Origin: Enterococcus_D sp050529585 | GTDB lineage: Bacteria > Bacillota > Bacilli > Lactobacillales > Enterococcaceae | Direction of reading: 5' to 3' | Length of the DNA: 64,000 bases | Assembly (NCBI RefSeq): GCF_050529585.1 | Contig: NZ_CP172882.1 | Location: forward strand, 2,232,001-2,296,000 | Shown: positions 16,838-25,658 of the stretch, in pieces | Position numbering within the stretch: position 1 is the stretch's first letter | Layout of the letters: each line of letters starts with the position of its first letter | The notes under the pieces: model-generated | What the model saw: the letters and a program-made list of their open reading frames with translations, nothing else | Database searches by the model: none | Told to the model about the DNA's origin: nothing | Program-made: the position numbers and the translations under genes

Positions 16838-17476
16838 TCACCCATCAATCACTGTGAAACGCGTATTGTGGTGTTGTTGCGCTTCAATCTCGTCAACAAT
16901 GGCTTTGGCTAGTGTGCCGCTTGAGGTGATAGATTTCTGTTGATCATTGAACAATAAATGATCTTTGCCTAAAATTGCTGGCACTGCCTCACCTTCTTGG
17001 AAAACATTTCCTGGTGAAACACCTACCCAATCAACATTTTTGACTGTTTGCAAAAAGATATACTCATCCGCTTGATTTTCGGGGATTGCGATCCAGCTTT
17101 CACTGCCGGGGATTTTTTTCAATTTATTGAGGTTACGTTCGTCTTGTTCATTCAACAAGCTAGCCGCACCTAAAATGAAAAACAGTCTTGTTTTCTTCTC
17201 ACGGAAGAAAGCCACTAATTTCGTTGCCAAGTCAACATGCAAATAGGCTTGATCTGGACTTGTTGCAAATGCATCGACGATCACGTCAAAGTCTTGCAGA
17301 TCTGTTAAAACCAATGAAAACGCGTCTTTTTCAATGACCGAGATGTACTCGCCCAGTTGCGTTTTGGCTTTAGCTGCATTTCTGACGATCGCCACCACCT
17401 CATGGCCACGTTGTTGTGCTTCCTTAAAAATAGCAGCGCCTGCATTTCCTGTTGCACCAATAATGCCAATCCTCAT
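16838..17476 (-). CDS. NAD(P)-binding Rossmann protein (YwnB/SDR-like)
   Basis: 212 aa from ATG 17476, chosen because GAGAGG stands ten bases before it. The nucleotide-binding motif GATGNAG sits at residues 7-13; VDAFATSP and FILGAASLL are later strands of the fold. It resembles B. subtilis YwnB, an atypical short-chain dehydrogenase relative. It lies downstream of an Rrf2-type regulator on the same strand, the same pairing as ywnA-ywnB, so it is likely controlled by that regulator. The reaction is unknown. Confidence 0.85.
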   Translation of the reverse strand: MRIGIIGATGNAGAAIFKEAQQRGHEVVAIVRNAAKAKTQLGEYISVIEKDAFSLVLTDLQDFDVIVDAFATSPDQAYLHVDLATKLVAFFREKKTRLFFILGAASLLNEQDERNLNKLKKIPGSESWIAIPENQADEYIFLQTVKNVDWVGVSPGNVFQEGEAVPAILGKDHLLFNDQQKSITSSGTLAKAIVDEIEAQQHHNTRFTVIDG

Positions 17477-17625
17477 ATGATTCATCCTCTCATATCTTTT
17501 CATTTATAGTTGTTACTTTATTTATTACAGCTAAATTATAGGAGAAACTTTTTATACTGTCAAAAAATTGACTACGTATATAGCCTTTTATCACAACAAA
17601 AATCTGGTTTGCACCACAGATGAAC

Positions 17626-18051
17626 TTAGGTTGTTGATCGTGCTTGAATCCCCTCGATAATCGATTGCAGCGAAATCGTCGCCATTTCTGCTGCTATTTT
17701 TTGTTGCAATAAAACGTATGTACCCTCAAGAACGGTTTGGATGTTGCCGCCAATCAAGCAGTTCGGATTAGTTTTCTTGTCCGTATGCAGCAGATGCTGA
17801 TCTTTTTCAACACTGTCATAAATATCAAGCAAGGATATATCCTTTGGTTTCCTCGTCAGTGTGGGATTTGGCCTCCCTCGTTGGCTATCGATCAGACCTG
17901 TTCCCTTTAGATCACTCATGATCCGGCGCACATAAGCTGGATTGGTTGCGACACTTTGAGCAATCCGGTCACTTGAGAGATCGGTTCCTTTGAACAGGTG
18001 GATATAAGCAAGGATATGAATGGCATCACTATATTTGGTTGAATATTTCAT
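17626..18051 (-). CDS. Rrf2-family regulator (YwnA-like)
   Basis: 141 aa from ATG 18051, with AGAGGAG before it. The winged helix covers about residues 1-75 (SDAIHILAYIHLF, SSDRIAQSVATNPAYVRRIM). Only one Cys (NCLIGG) is present in the region where IscR/NsrR have three, so it is unlikely to carry an Fe-S cluster. It probably represses the adjacent Rossmann-fold gene in response to a redox or electrophile signal, as suggested for YwnA-type members. Confidence 0.88.
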   Translation of the reverse strand: MKYSTKYSDAIHILAYIHLFKGTDLSSDRIAQSVATNPAYVRRIMSDLKGTGLIDSQRGRPNPTLTRKPKDISLLDIYDSVEKDQHLLHTDKKTNPNCLIGGNIQTVLEGTYVLLQQKIAAEMATISLQSIIEGIQARSTT

Positions 18052-18194
18052 TATTTCCACTCCTCTTACTTGATACCGGTATCTTACATCTCTTATGAAA
18101 ATTAGACAAAAGGGGGCAGCGTTTTGCTGCACATAGCCCCTTCCCCTTTTGCTCGTTTCATAGACAGATACGGATCAATGTCTGCCGATTTTTC

Positions 18195-18602
18195 TTAGTA
18201 TCCTTTCATCCAAGAAGATTCAATCTGATTTCCATCTAAATCAATGACTTCATACCCGACCATTAAATCTTCTGGTATCCCCATATCTACTTGAAAATAA
18301 TCTCCGCCATTGGCTTTAGCTGTTTCAGCAAATTGTTTCGCAGCTTCAGGTGTATCAAAACTAAATGCCGTTAATGCACCACTCGTTCTTTGTGTATCCG
18401 CGATCTCTCTGCCATTCAAAAATTGGCGATAAAAATCATGTGACAAAAGCATGACCCAAATCGAATCGCTCCACATCATACCACTACTTGTTTCGTTCGA
18501 AAACTCATCGTTTTTCACAAAACCCAACGCTTCATAAAAAGCTGTTGCACGTTTGACATCAGTGACCGGTAAATTGACAAAGACCATTTTTTGCTGCATC
18601 AT
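18195..18602 (-). CDS. VOC/glyoxalase superfamily protein
   Basis: 135-aa vicinal-oxygen-chelate protein with the paired beta-alpha-beta modules (FVNLPVTDVKRATAFYEALGF; later LMVGYEVIDLDGNQIESSWM). Members are metal-dependent lyases, dioxygenases or resistance proteins; this subgroup (PhnB/lactoylglutathione-lyase-like) has no firm substrate. The terminal GNQIE suggests at least part of the metal site. It is a lone gene beside redox-related genes. Confidence 0.85.
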   Translation of the reverse strand: MMQQKMVFVNLPVTDVKRATAFYEALGFVKNDEFSNETSSGMMWSDSIWVMLLSHDFYRQFLNGREIADTQRTSGALTAFSFDTPEAAKQFAETAKANGGDYFQVDMGIPEDLMVGYEVIDLDGNQIESSWMKGY

Positions 18603-18686
18603 TTATCTTCCTCTCCGCACCATTTTTGTGTGCGGTTTCATTATACCACCTGCTGCAGGATTGCCTCAAAGAGATGCACTTGACGA

Positions 18687-19244
18687 TTAGAGCTGTTTGG
18701 TTACCACACAAGGGGACCCAACTGCCACGCAATTGGCTGGGATATCTTTGGTTACGATACTCCCTGCACCAATCACTGCATTTTTCCCGATCGTCACACC
18801 AGGTAAGATAATAGAACCAGCACCGATCCAGACATTTTCTTTGATGACAACCGGCAGATTATATTGGGCTTTTTTCAAACGCAAAGCTGGGTCTAACGGA
18901 TGTGTCCCTGCAGCAATCGTCACATTTGGTCCGATCATTACATCGTCACCGATCTCGATTTTGGTATCGTCTACTAATGTCAGATTGAAATTCGCATAGA
19001 CATTATTTCCGATGTACGTGTTGGCACCCCAATTCGCACGCAGCGGTGCTTCGATATAAACATTTTCACCTAGCGCGCCTAATAATTTTGCCAAAATATT
19101 TTGTTTGGCGACCTCATCTGATGGTCGGACTTGGTTAAAATCGTAGAGGAGTTCATTGTATTTCTTTTGTTCTTTGCCTATCTCAGTGTTTTCATAATAA
19201 ATCGATCCATTATGCATCCGTTGTTTGATTTCTTCTAAGTTCAT
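18687..19244 (-). CDS. Maltose/galactoside O-acetyltransferase family protein
   Basis: 185 aa with a left-handed beta-helix of hexapeptide repeats (residues about 75-180: YIGNNVYANFNLTL, IGPNVTIAAGTHPLD, IGAGSIILPGVTIG). The catalytic His is in AAGTHPLDP. The N-terminal mac domain (RMHNGSIYYENTEIG) is typical of maltose acetyltransferase. It would acetylate a sugar with acetyl-CoA. This is the last chromosomal gene before the mobile element. Confidence 0.9.
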   Translation of the reverse strand: MNLEEIKQRMHNGSIYYENTEIGKEQKKYNELLYDFNQVRPSDEVAKQNILAKLLGALGENVYIEAPLRANWGANTYIGNNVYANFNLTLVDDTKIEIGDDVMIGPNVTIAAGTHPLDPALRLKKAQYNLPVVIKENVWIGAGSIILPGVTIGKNAVIGAGSIVTKDIPANCVAVGSPCVVTKQL

Positions 19245-19422
19245 TTGGCACCCCTTACATTTTTAATAAAATTAAACAGTTTTTTGTTCCCGCTCATTAT
19301 TTTACCATGTTTGCTTTTGGAAAAGTATTTATTCACGAGGCTAGACGGAAATGATGTCAACTACGGTACTCGTTGCTTGATTACTAGAGGAAGATTCTAA
19401 AACATCCTTCTGACCAAAAAGA

Positions 19423-19450
19423 AAAAAGCCCTTGGAATCAAGGGCTTTTG
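19423..19450 (-). terminator. Terminator, probably the original rplS terminator
   Basis: Stem AAGCCCTTG/CAAGGGCTT with loop GAAT, T-rich in the minus sense. It follows the displaced rplS 3' end at 19471-19493 and has no other minus-strand gene to serve. That suits the native terminator of rplS, left behind when the element integrated. Confidence 0.75.
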
Positions 19451-19470
19451 CTTCATCTGATAATAAACGA

Positions 19471-19493
19471 TTAACGACGAATTTCTTTGATAC
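19471..19493 (-). other. Attachment-site remnant: displaced 3' end of rplS (attL)
   Basis: Read on the minus strand these bases encode IKEIRR and a TAA stop, the C-terminus of ribosomal protein L19 in Bacillus and Enterococcus (family end AARIKEIRR). Upstream the frame no longer matches L19. The rplS-like terminator follows and the integrase gene is 120 bases away. Tyrosine-integrase elements often insert in a gene 3' end and displace its tail. The rest of 19245-19614 holds nothing else I can identify. Intact rplS should lie at the far right end, outside the window. Confidence 0.65.
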
Positions 19494-19614
19494 TTGTGAA
19501 AAGTCGCTAAAGCATTGCTATATAACGATTTTTATTCCCTCTGACTACACTTTGACTAGTTTATGAAAAATTGGCTCTTTAAGAATCCTATAATACCAGC
19601 GTTTTCACCGTATT

Positions 19615-20793
19615 TTAGTCTTCCAAAGAACGAAATGCAAGTAATGGTTTTACCTTTTCATTATTAGTCAAATGACGGTAAATTTTTGAAGTTGTTTTGT
19701 CCGTGTGACCTAATCGATCCTTCAAGACATCCCAACTACAATACTCGGCTACTAGACTAGCCATTGTGTGGCGAGCTAAGTGAGTATGGAATGACTTTCC
19801 AATCCCTGACCGCTCCACACACCGTTTAACGTGATCATTTACATATTCCCTGCGATAAGGCACCCCACGTTTACTAGCATCGAGATAAACAAATAAATAA
19901 GTCTCATCCACAATAAAGCGATGATGCCCTCTCATCTCTGCTAAAGCACGAATCAGTTGCTTTAGTTTTTCCATCGCCAATGGTGTTACCGGCACTCGTC
20001 TAGCAGAACTAACTGTCTTAGTAGTTTCAATACGAAAATCCTTACTCTTTCCTTTAACCGCTGTCTGCTTATAGAAGAGAATTTCATTTCTTTGAAAATC
20101 AATATCTTCTGGTTGTAAAGCAAGTGCCTCACTAACACGGCAGCCTGTATAGAATAGAACATGAAAGAGAACCGACATAGGTAATTCTTCATGGACAATG
20201 CCATAGTTCAAGAACGTTCTCAACTCATCTACCGTCAAAAACTTATCTTCCACATTGTTGACAGCTTCCTTTAAATCCCGAACGGTTACTTGATACTTAG
20301 GTATTCTGACTGTCTTCATTGGATTTTCACTTACTAACTGCTTTTTGAGACAGTATTTGAAGACCATGTTTAGGACTTGGATCAGAGATTGCAGACTATT
20401 TTTAGCATAGCCCACATCTGTACCGTTGAGACCTCGTTCCTTCAAGTTGAAAACCAACTCTTGTAGTTCGTCTGGTGATAAATCACAGAGTCGTTTATTT
20501 CCAATCCAACGATTGATGATGGTCAGTTGTTCTGCTCGCTTATTATAGGTCGATTCTTTTTGTTCGTTTAAGGACCGGTAATATTGAAACCATTTTTCAC
20601 CTACAACGCTAAACTTGTCATTACTTGCAACAATCCTTTTCTTGTTTCGTTGATCCTTTTCCATTTCCAGATAAGCAAGTTGTGCTTCCCGTTTTGAATT
20701 GAAACCACGTCTTGTTGTTCGAAATGCTTGAAAATACCAAGTGACTCTGCCAGTAGAACTAATTTGTTTTTTAAAACGATCTTTTGTTTTCAT
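19615..20793 (-). CDS. int: Tn916-type tyrosine integrase
   Basis: 392-aa site-specific recombinase that integrates and excises the element. It has an N-terminal arm-binding domain (TGRVTWYFQAFRTTRRGF), a SAM-like core-binding domain (about 75-165) and a catalytic domain. Catalytic residues are Arg in YTGCRVSEAL, His-x-x-Arg in THLARHTMASL, His in LGHTDKTTSK and the nucleophile Tyr in IYRHLT. Its length and position at the element tip match Tn916 Int (405 aa). The start is ATG 20793 with TAGGAGG before it. Confidence 0.95.
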   Translation of the reverse strand: MKTKDRFKKQISSTGRVTWYFQAFRTTRRGFNSKREAQLAYLEMEKDQRNKKRIVASNDKFSVVGEKWFQYYRSLNEQKESTYNKRAEQLTIINRWIGNKRLCDLSPDELQELVFNLKERGLNGTDVGYAKNSLQSLIQVLNMVFKYCLKKQLVSENPMKTVRIPKYQVTVRDLKEAVNNVEDKFLTVDELRTFLNYGIVHEELPMSVLFHVLFYTGCRVSEALALQPEDIDFQRNEILFYKQTAVKGKSKDFRIETTKTVSSARRVPVTPLAMEKLKQLIRALAEMRGHHRFIVDETYLFVYLDASKRGVPYRREYVNDHVKRCVERSGIGKSFHTHLARHTMASLVAEYCSWDVLKDRLGHTDKTTSKIYRHLTNNEKVKPLLAFRSLED

Positions 20794-20896
20794 TTATTGA
20801 TTCCTCCTATTTCGAAGGAACCCAACAAACGAAAAATCTTTGGAAATCTTTCTATCTATGCTTCCATTGTACCGCATCTTAATAAAAAGATGTAAC

Positions 20897-21205
20897 CTAT
20901 AAAGATCGAAGTAGTCGCATTTGTTCACGAAAGCCATCTGCATCACTCTTCCTCATCCATTCTAAAACATCGTCTCGCAGGTAGTGTCCTCGAATTCCAT
21001 ACCAACAAGTCGGAAAATCGCCAAGTTTGACCAAGCGATTTAACGTACTATCACTGATTTGAAAAAGACGTTTCAAATCAGTATTAGTAAGTACTAGTGG
21101 TAGTTGCGCCATAGCAAGTAGCCTATCTGTGTATTCTTCTAGTTTCTTTTGCAAGTACGGATAAAAATCAGTTTCAAGAACACTTTGATTAGTAGGATAT
21201 TCCAA
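20897..21205 (-). CDS. Excisionase-like helix-turn-helix protein
   Basis: 102 aa from TTG 21205, chosen because AGAAGAGGTGA stands eight bases before it. The frame is open to 21385 (162 aa), and that longer version cannot be excluded. The C-terminal part (TNTDLKRLFQISDSTLNRLVKLGDFPTCW..., ending in a wing-like GHYLRDDVLEWM) is an AlpA/MerR-like DNA-binding domain of the excisionase type. It occupies the xis position next to int. It is not closely like the short Tn916 Xis as I recall it, so the function is inferred from fold and place. Confidence 0.65.
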   Translation of the reverse strand: MEYPTNQSVLETDFYPYLQKKLEEYTDRLLAMAQLPLVLTNTDLKRLFQISDSTLNRLVKLGDFPTCWYGIRGHYLRDDVLEWMRKSDADGFREQMRLLRSL

Positions 21206-21612
21206 TTGCTTCACCTCTTCTCTATCGTAAAAAATCTTCCCCAGTATTTCTAAACAAAAATTAGGTATCATAAAGCAATGACGTAGATAAGAAAAATCAA
21301 GTCTTAAAAATAGTAGTTTTTCATCTATCAGCTGCTCTGCCAAAGCACATAGGAATCTCACCTCCCCCCAGTAATGGCGGGCCAATTTGGTTACGGAAGT
21401 ATCATTATCGTAGTCACGAGTCTATTTCAAAAACTGTCGCTCAAAGAAGTCTCTTATCATGGCGAAACTAACCAAAAACTCGTAAACTACACGTACTGAT
21501 AGATATACTATTCAGTTTTCAAAGAGCATTTGGCTTTTTCAGCCTACGAAAGTCTTCTATTCAAAACTTATAAAAAACTTGCATAGAATGAAAAGGAAAG
21601 GGAAAAAATACG
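21206..21612. other. Region without a firm gene between excisionase-like and orf8-like genes
   Basis: About 400 bases. The open frame continuing upstream of the excisionase-like start (to 21385, with a few more in-frame codons before a stop) may be the N-terminal part of a longer protein or the remnant of another gene. Nothing else is recognisable. Confidence 0.4.
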
Positions 21613-21855
21613 TTAACGAGTTGTATCAAATTCAAGTATCTTTTCAATCAATTTCGTTTCCAGTTGTCTACGCATATATTCATCCACATACATAACCATG
21701 CCCTTTTCTTCTTCATAAACAGGCTTCATAGCTACTCTTGAAATATAGTTTTGATATTTTGACAGGACAATGGTCATTGCGATTGAATCGCCGGAGCTTG
21801 CAGCTTTAATCGTTTCTACTGGTATGGACGGTATATATCGTTTAGTTTTCTTCAT
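21613..21855 (-). CDS. Tn916 ORF8-like helix-turn-helix protein
   Basis: 80 aa from ATG 21855, inside the end of the orf7-like gene, with AGGTGACAG before it. The N-terminus YIPSIPVETIKAASSGDSIAM is the characteristic opening of the Tn916 ORF8 HTH family. In Tn916, ORF7 and ORF8 act as positive regulators of transfer and recombination genes. The overlap with orf7 implies coupled translation. A second copy of its first 12 codons occurs at 37055-37090. Confidence 0.85.
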   Translation of the reverse strand: MKKTKRYIPSIPVETIKAASSGDSIAMTIVLSKYQNYISRVAMKPVYEEEKGMVMYVDEYMRRQLETKLIEKILEFDTTR

Positions 21856-22270
21856 AACTGTCACCTAATATCCTGTTCAGATCTTCTAAGGCTTCCTGAC
21901 GTTGATACCAAACACTTCCAAGACTTTTTCCGACTATTTCACTAATTTCACGATCATTGAGACCGATGAAAAACGACATTAAGATGATCTCTTGTCTAAC
22001 ACTAGCCAATTGTTCAATTGCATTTGCCAATACTTCATTGCCTATTAAAATTTCGATTCCTAAGACAGGAAACTTCCCATTACCATTCAGCCTCGTGTCA
22101 GAATAATAGAATTCTGTACCTAGACTTTTTTGTTCCAATGTCTCCATTGAAATTTGACGCTGGCGAAATCTCGCATCTTTCTTTTGAATATTGAATGCTT
22201 CATTGCGGACTACTTTCTTACAAAAACTGTCAAACATATGTTGAATGTGGGTGTCTTTAGAGTCGCCCAT
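21842..22270 (-). CDS. Tn916 ORF7-like sigma-factor-like regulator
   Basis: 142 aa from ATG 22270. GAGGAGG stands eight bases before it, and the length then matches Tn916 ORF7; longer starts lack a site. The C-terminal sigma-70 region 4-like helix-turn-helix reads QEIILMSFFIGLNDREISEIVGKSLGSVWYQRQEALEDL. The N-terminus HMFDSFCKKVVRNEAFN is a family mark. It should activate the downstream excision and transfer genes. A diverged paralogue lies at 37077-37505. Confidence 0.9.
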   Translation of the reverse strand: MGDSKDTHIQHMFDSFCKKVVRNEAFNIQKKDARFRQRQISMETLEQKSLGTEFYYSDTRLNGNGKFPVLGIEILIGNEVLANAIEQLASVRQEIILMSFFIGLNDREISEIVGKSLGSVWYQRQEALEDLNRILGDSYEEN

Positions 22271-22430
22271 AACATTTTCCTCCTCAAAAAAATCATTCAA
22301 CTCGTTTTCATATCTATCCCTTTCCATTATTACTACAATCTGGGAGTGAGCATTTTTCGAAAAAAGACAAATTTTTTTAAAATAAAAAAGGCATACAGAC
22401 AAAAACTGTCTATACGCCTCACAAACGGAT
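22271..22430 (-). repeat. Leader repeat upstream of orf7, copy 1
   Basis: This 160-base leader, including the ribosome-binding site and a terminator-like hairpin, is repeated before the second orf7 at 37506-37665 with only scattered changes. Conservation of non-coding sequence between copies suggests a regulatory role. Confidence 0.75.
22390..22425 (-). terminator. Attenuator-like hairpin before orf7
   Basis: In the minus sense, GGCGTATAGAC pairs with GTCTGTATGCC (two wobble positions), followed by a T-rich run. It sits about 120 bases before the orf7 start and would intercept transcripts arriving from the cargo. The same hairpin is kept in copy 2 (37627-37655). Confidence 0.6.
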
Positions 22431-22558
22431 TAATTTATTATCAGAATTATTTTTTATTATTCAAAATATCAACATGCCATGAAGCTTATGAGTTACTTAC
22501 AATCTAATTACTCAAGTGAAAGGTGAAATCTGAGTTATCAAAAACGCTTATTTCAGAT

Positions 22559-23548
22559 TTACTTGTCTAAAGTTGCCACAAAACGTTCTTTAAACTTCAA
22601 AAATTCTTCGATGTTCATCACTATATGGTAAAGACGTACTTTACTAATAAACTCCTCACGAGTCGTAGGTAAGTTGTTTTGTTGAATATATAGAATCAAA
22701 TCAGCTACTTTATGCAGCTGGATTAGAGGAGAATTCATTTTAGACAAATAGTCAATCATCGAGTCAAGAAACTCAGCTACAATTTGTGAATCACTTTGAA
22801 ATACTCGTATATTTTTTATCTCATAATGGAGATTATGGAGCACACCGCTCTGTTGCAGACGCATTTCAAAATAATTCACATAATAATGATCTTTTCGTGG
22901 AAGACGGTTTTGTTGGTATTGAAAAGCAATCGCCGTATATCCTAAGATGTCTTTTTCCAGCTGAATGATGTCTTCCCAAACTTGATTGTTAAGTGTGGGA
23001 TCCTTCAAATAAGCAGAAAGTTTATAAAAAATTTTCTGCATTTCTCGATCCGTAGACTCCACTGCCTTTTCTAAGTATTTCTTCTGACTTTCACAATTTT
23101 GAAAATGATTGACGACAATGGCAATCACTAGCCCAATCAACAATAATGAAAACTCATTAACTAGATTTTCGATTGTAATTATTTGATCTGGCGCTCGCAA
23201 CAAATGACTCACCACGACTGCATTTCCCGAGAGTGTTTTGAGCAAATCACGTAAACTCAAGGCAAAAGTCAGAACGACCATAACGATACCATAAGCAATC
23301 CACTCCGCACTAATCACTGAGTTCATTAGCCCGCATAATACCACGGTTCCAATAAATGTGATTATACGATGCAATCCTATACGCAGAGTCTCGGATCTTG
23401 TGGAAGCAATAGTTAGTAACGTGATGATGCCCGCTGATGAAGCATATTCCAATTGCAAACTTTCCGCTATATAGATTGATACGCCACTACCAATACCAAT
23501 TTTTAATGCATACAATAGATGGTTCCATAGAGCCAACCGTTGAATCAT
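22559..23548 (-). CDS. Aromatic acid exporter (ArAE/FUSC) family membrane protein
   Basis: 329 aa. Membrane segments cover about residues 10-30, 35-50, 58-75, 80-100 and 125-145, followed by a long soluble alpha-helical tail (150-329). This is the layout of the Gram-positive ArAE_1 family (YgaM/YqjA-like). It may export organic acids or aromatic compounds. It lies between orf7 and pckA and is separated from pckA by a terminator, so it is an independent unit in the first cargo. No link to tartrate use is shown. Confidence 0.75.
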   Translation of the reverse strand: MIQRLALWNHLLYALKIGIGSGVSIYIAESLQLEYASSAGIITLLTIASTRSETLRIGLHRIITFIGTVVLCGLMNSVISAEWIAYGIVMVVLTFALSLRDLLKTLSGNAVVVSHLLRAPDQIITIENLVNEFSLLLIGLVIAIVVNHFQNCESQKKYLEKAVESTDREMQKIFYKLSAYLKDPTLNNQVWEDIIQLEKDILGYTAIAFQYQQNRLPRKDHYYVNYFEMRLQQSGVLHNLHYEIKNIRVFQSDSQIVAEFLDSMIDYLSKMNSPLIQLHKVADLILYIQQNNLPTTREEFISKVRLYHIVMNIEEFLKFKERFVATLDK

Positions 23549-23673
23549 CTCAGGCCTCCATTTCTTGGTTAATGCAACGTGTAGCGAACATACTCTAACG
23601 TAACTCCGTTTCCAAAGGATGCAGATAATAATCCTTATTATTTTTATTCTCCAATTTATTCAGAATAAATACT

Positions 23674-23717
23674 ATAATCTCAAAGGGTAGTCTTTCAAAT
23701 TACCCCTTTGAGATTAT
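23674..23717 (-). terminator. Terminator of pckA
   Basis: 14-bp perfect stem ATAATCTCAAAGGG/CCCTTTGAGATTAT just downstream of pckA in the minus sense, with AT-rich sequence after it. Confidence 0.85.
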
Positions 23718-23759
23718 TACAATGCAACCATTTTACATAATTTAAAGGAGCATCTACAA

Positions 23760-25409
23760 TCAAGATAACTCTGTAATCACTCTTCTCATAGTAGTAATTG
23801 CTTCTTCTGGTAATGCGTTATACCCTTCCCTTTCCGAATTTTGATTCAAAATAAAGGTTAATCGGCTTTCCATCCGCTCTCTTAAAGCTTTCATATATTT
23901 CGCATCATCAAAATTTACTTCAAAGCCTTCTGATGGTAGATAATTCATTCCTGAAATTGGACCGAAAGAGACAAACTTTGCTTGTTTTTCCACAATTTTT
24001 TCAATTGAAGAAAGAGTATCTTGTGGAGTGACTTTTTTACCTTGATAAAATCCGGTATTTAAGATATAACAAGCTGTCTGATTTTTATTAAAAAGCGTTT
24101 TGAAATCTTCAAAATCTTCTCCTAGTGGGTAAACTCGAAATGGATTAGCGAAAGGTTCAATCACCAAGTTATCTCGATCTTTATTATCAACAATATTTTC
24201 AGCTGTAGAGCGTTTTGTAGCCAAAGTTAAACCAAAGACTGCCGCCAAAACCGAATCATCAATCTTCACTACTGGAGGCAACGTATCATCTTTCATAATC
24301 CAGAAAATCGCATCAAGAGATGAACATAGATGGTCTACTCGATTTTGCGTCACATATCGTGATTTCACCGTTCGCCCATTTCCATTTCGTATATCTTGAG
24401 TGACAATGACTTTCTTCCCATCATTATCCAACGTCACGCCAACATTTTGACAAGTCATAAAGAAATTGATCGCTGGATCCGTCAAAGAATAATCTTGTGT
24501 CTTATCAAAATAGGACGGCTCTAATGCTGTGGTAGAGCCATCTAATTGATTAATGACAAATGCATCATCGTGAAGTACCTTTATTTGGTATTTATCATTA
24601 TGCTCGGCCAAAGTAATTGTGGATTTTCCAGAACCAGAGAGCCCAAAAGCCGCCATGGTAAATTTTTTATCTGAGAATTGATATTCCTTCATCCCACCGT
24701 GACACGCTACATACCCATTTCGATGAGCGATAGACCATGCCAAAGTCAGAGTGGCTTTTTTTAATTCTCCAAAATATTTTAAACCTAATATAGCTGCTAC
24801 ATTGTGTTCTGAATCAAATAGTGCTAAACCATGAGGAAAAGCTGGATGTGTCCAATCCGGATCTGCATACAAATAAATATCCGTCTCAGGATAATTCTTA
24901 GAGTCTTGGTACAGCGCTCGCCATTCCTGATTCATAATTTGGAAATTCAAAAGATAGGAGTAGAAATTCGTCTCGTAGTTTTCTGGTAATATAAGATGTG
25001 CTTTTACCATGAAATCCTTATCCAACCCCACCACGACTTCTCCTGCATAGAACTTCTTATGAGTTCCTTGGGCCAAAGCATCTCGCAATACGCCTTCATA
25101 TAAAGTCTTGTCGATTCCTGGTTGTCCAATGACACGACGAGCCGATGCAGTTCGTCCAGTGACTTTTCCATCATTAAAAACAATTACTTTAGCATCCTCT
25201 GGTAAGCCTAAATCAGTTGCATGACTTACCGGCATATCCGTAACAACAGCACCGGGCGCTTTCCTTGCCAAATCATAAGCGCTGGCTAAATCGCTAATAA
25301 CTTGGACATTATTGCCATAAAAAGCACTTTCTATAATTGTTTTAAAACTAGAAAATGCCTTATTCTCTATCGTGATTTCTTCATGTGAAAATGTACCAAC
25401 ACTTGCCAT
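23760..25409 (-). CDS. pckA: Phosphoenolpyruvate carboxykinase (ATP)
   Basis: 549 aa from ATG 25409, with TTTAGGAGG before it. It interconverts oxaloacetate plus ATP with PEP plus CO2 plus ADP. The P-loop GLSGSGKST and preceding HGGMKEYQFSDKKFTMAAF are clear, with metal and substrate residues in LHDDAFVI and the RYVTQNRVDH region. Cytoplasmic. It follows the oxaloacetate decarboxylase genes but after a terminator, so it may be separately transcribed. In this cargo it would let cells grown on tartrate make PEP for gluconeogenesis. Confidence 0.95.
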   Translation of the reverse strand: MASVGTFSHEEITIENKAFSSFKTIIESAFYGNNVQVISDLASAYDLARKAPGAVVTDMPVSHATDLGLPEDAKVIVFNDGKVTGRTASARRVIGQPGIDKTLYEGVLRDALAQGTHKKFYAGEVVVGLDKDFMVKAHLILPENYETNFYSYLLNFQIMNQEWRALYQDSKNYPETDIYLYADPDWTHPAFPHGLALFDSEHNVAAILGLKYFGELKKATLTLAWSIAHRNGYVACHGGMKEYQFSDKKFTMAAFGLSGSGKSTITLAEHNDKYQIKVLHDDAFVINQLDGSTTALEPSYFDKTQDYSLTDPAINFFMTCQNVGVTLDNDGKKVIVTQDIRNGNGRTVKSRYVTQNRVDHLCSSLDAIFWIMKDDTLPPVVKIDDSVLAAVFGLTLATKRSTAENIVDNKDRDNLVIEPFANPFRVYPLGEDFEDFKTLFNKNQTACYILNTGFYQGKKVTPQDTLSSIEKIVEKQAKFVSFGPISGMNYLPSEGFEVNFDDAKYMKALRERMESRLTFILNQNSEREGYNALPEEAITTMRRVITELS

Positions 25410-25577
25410 ATCGTGATTCCTCCTAAATTCAAACCAAAGCATTCTTATATCTCTAAAAAAACTTTTTTTAATAAACTAAGATAAAATTTCTCATCTTCCA
25501 AAAAATTTCATGTCCTATTCCCGTAATCTAGTAATTCAAAATTTAATAACATCCATCCTATAATAAAGCGATAAAAA

Positions 25578-25613
25578 GTCCCTACCCTTAGAATATCTAT
25601 CAAAAGTAGGGAC
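25578..25613 (-). terminator. Terminator of the oad operon
   Basis: GTCCCTAC/GTAGGGAC perfect 8-bp stem with a 20-base loop and a T run in the minus sense, 45 bases after oadA. Confidence 0.75.
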
Positions 25614-25658
25614 CTTGCATTAAAACTATTCAGTTAGGTCAATTTAGATTTTTCAAAA

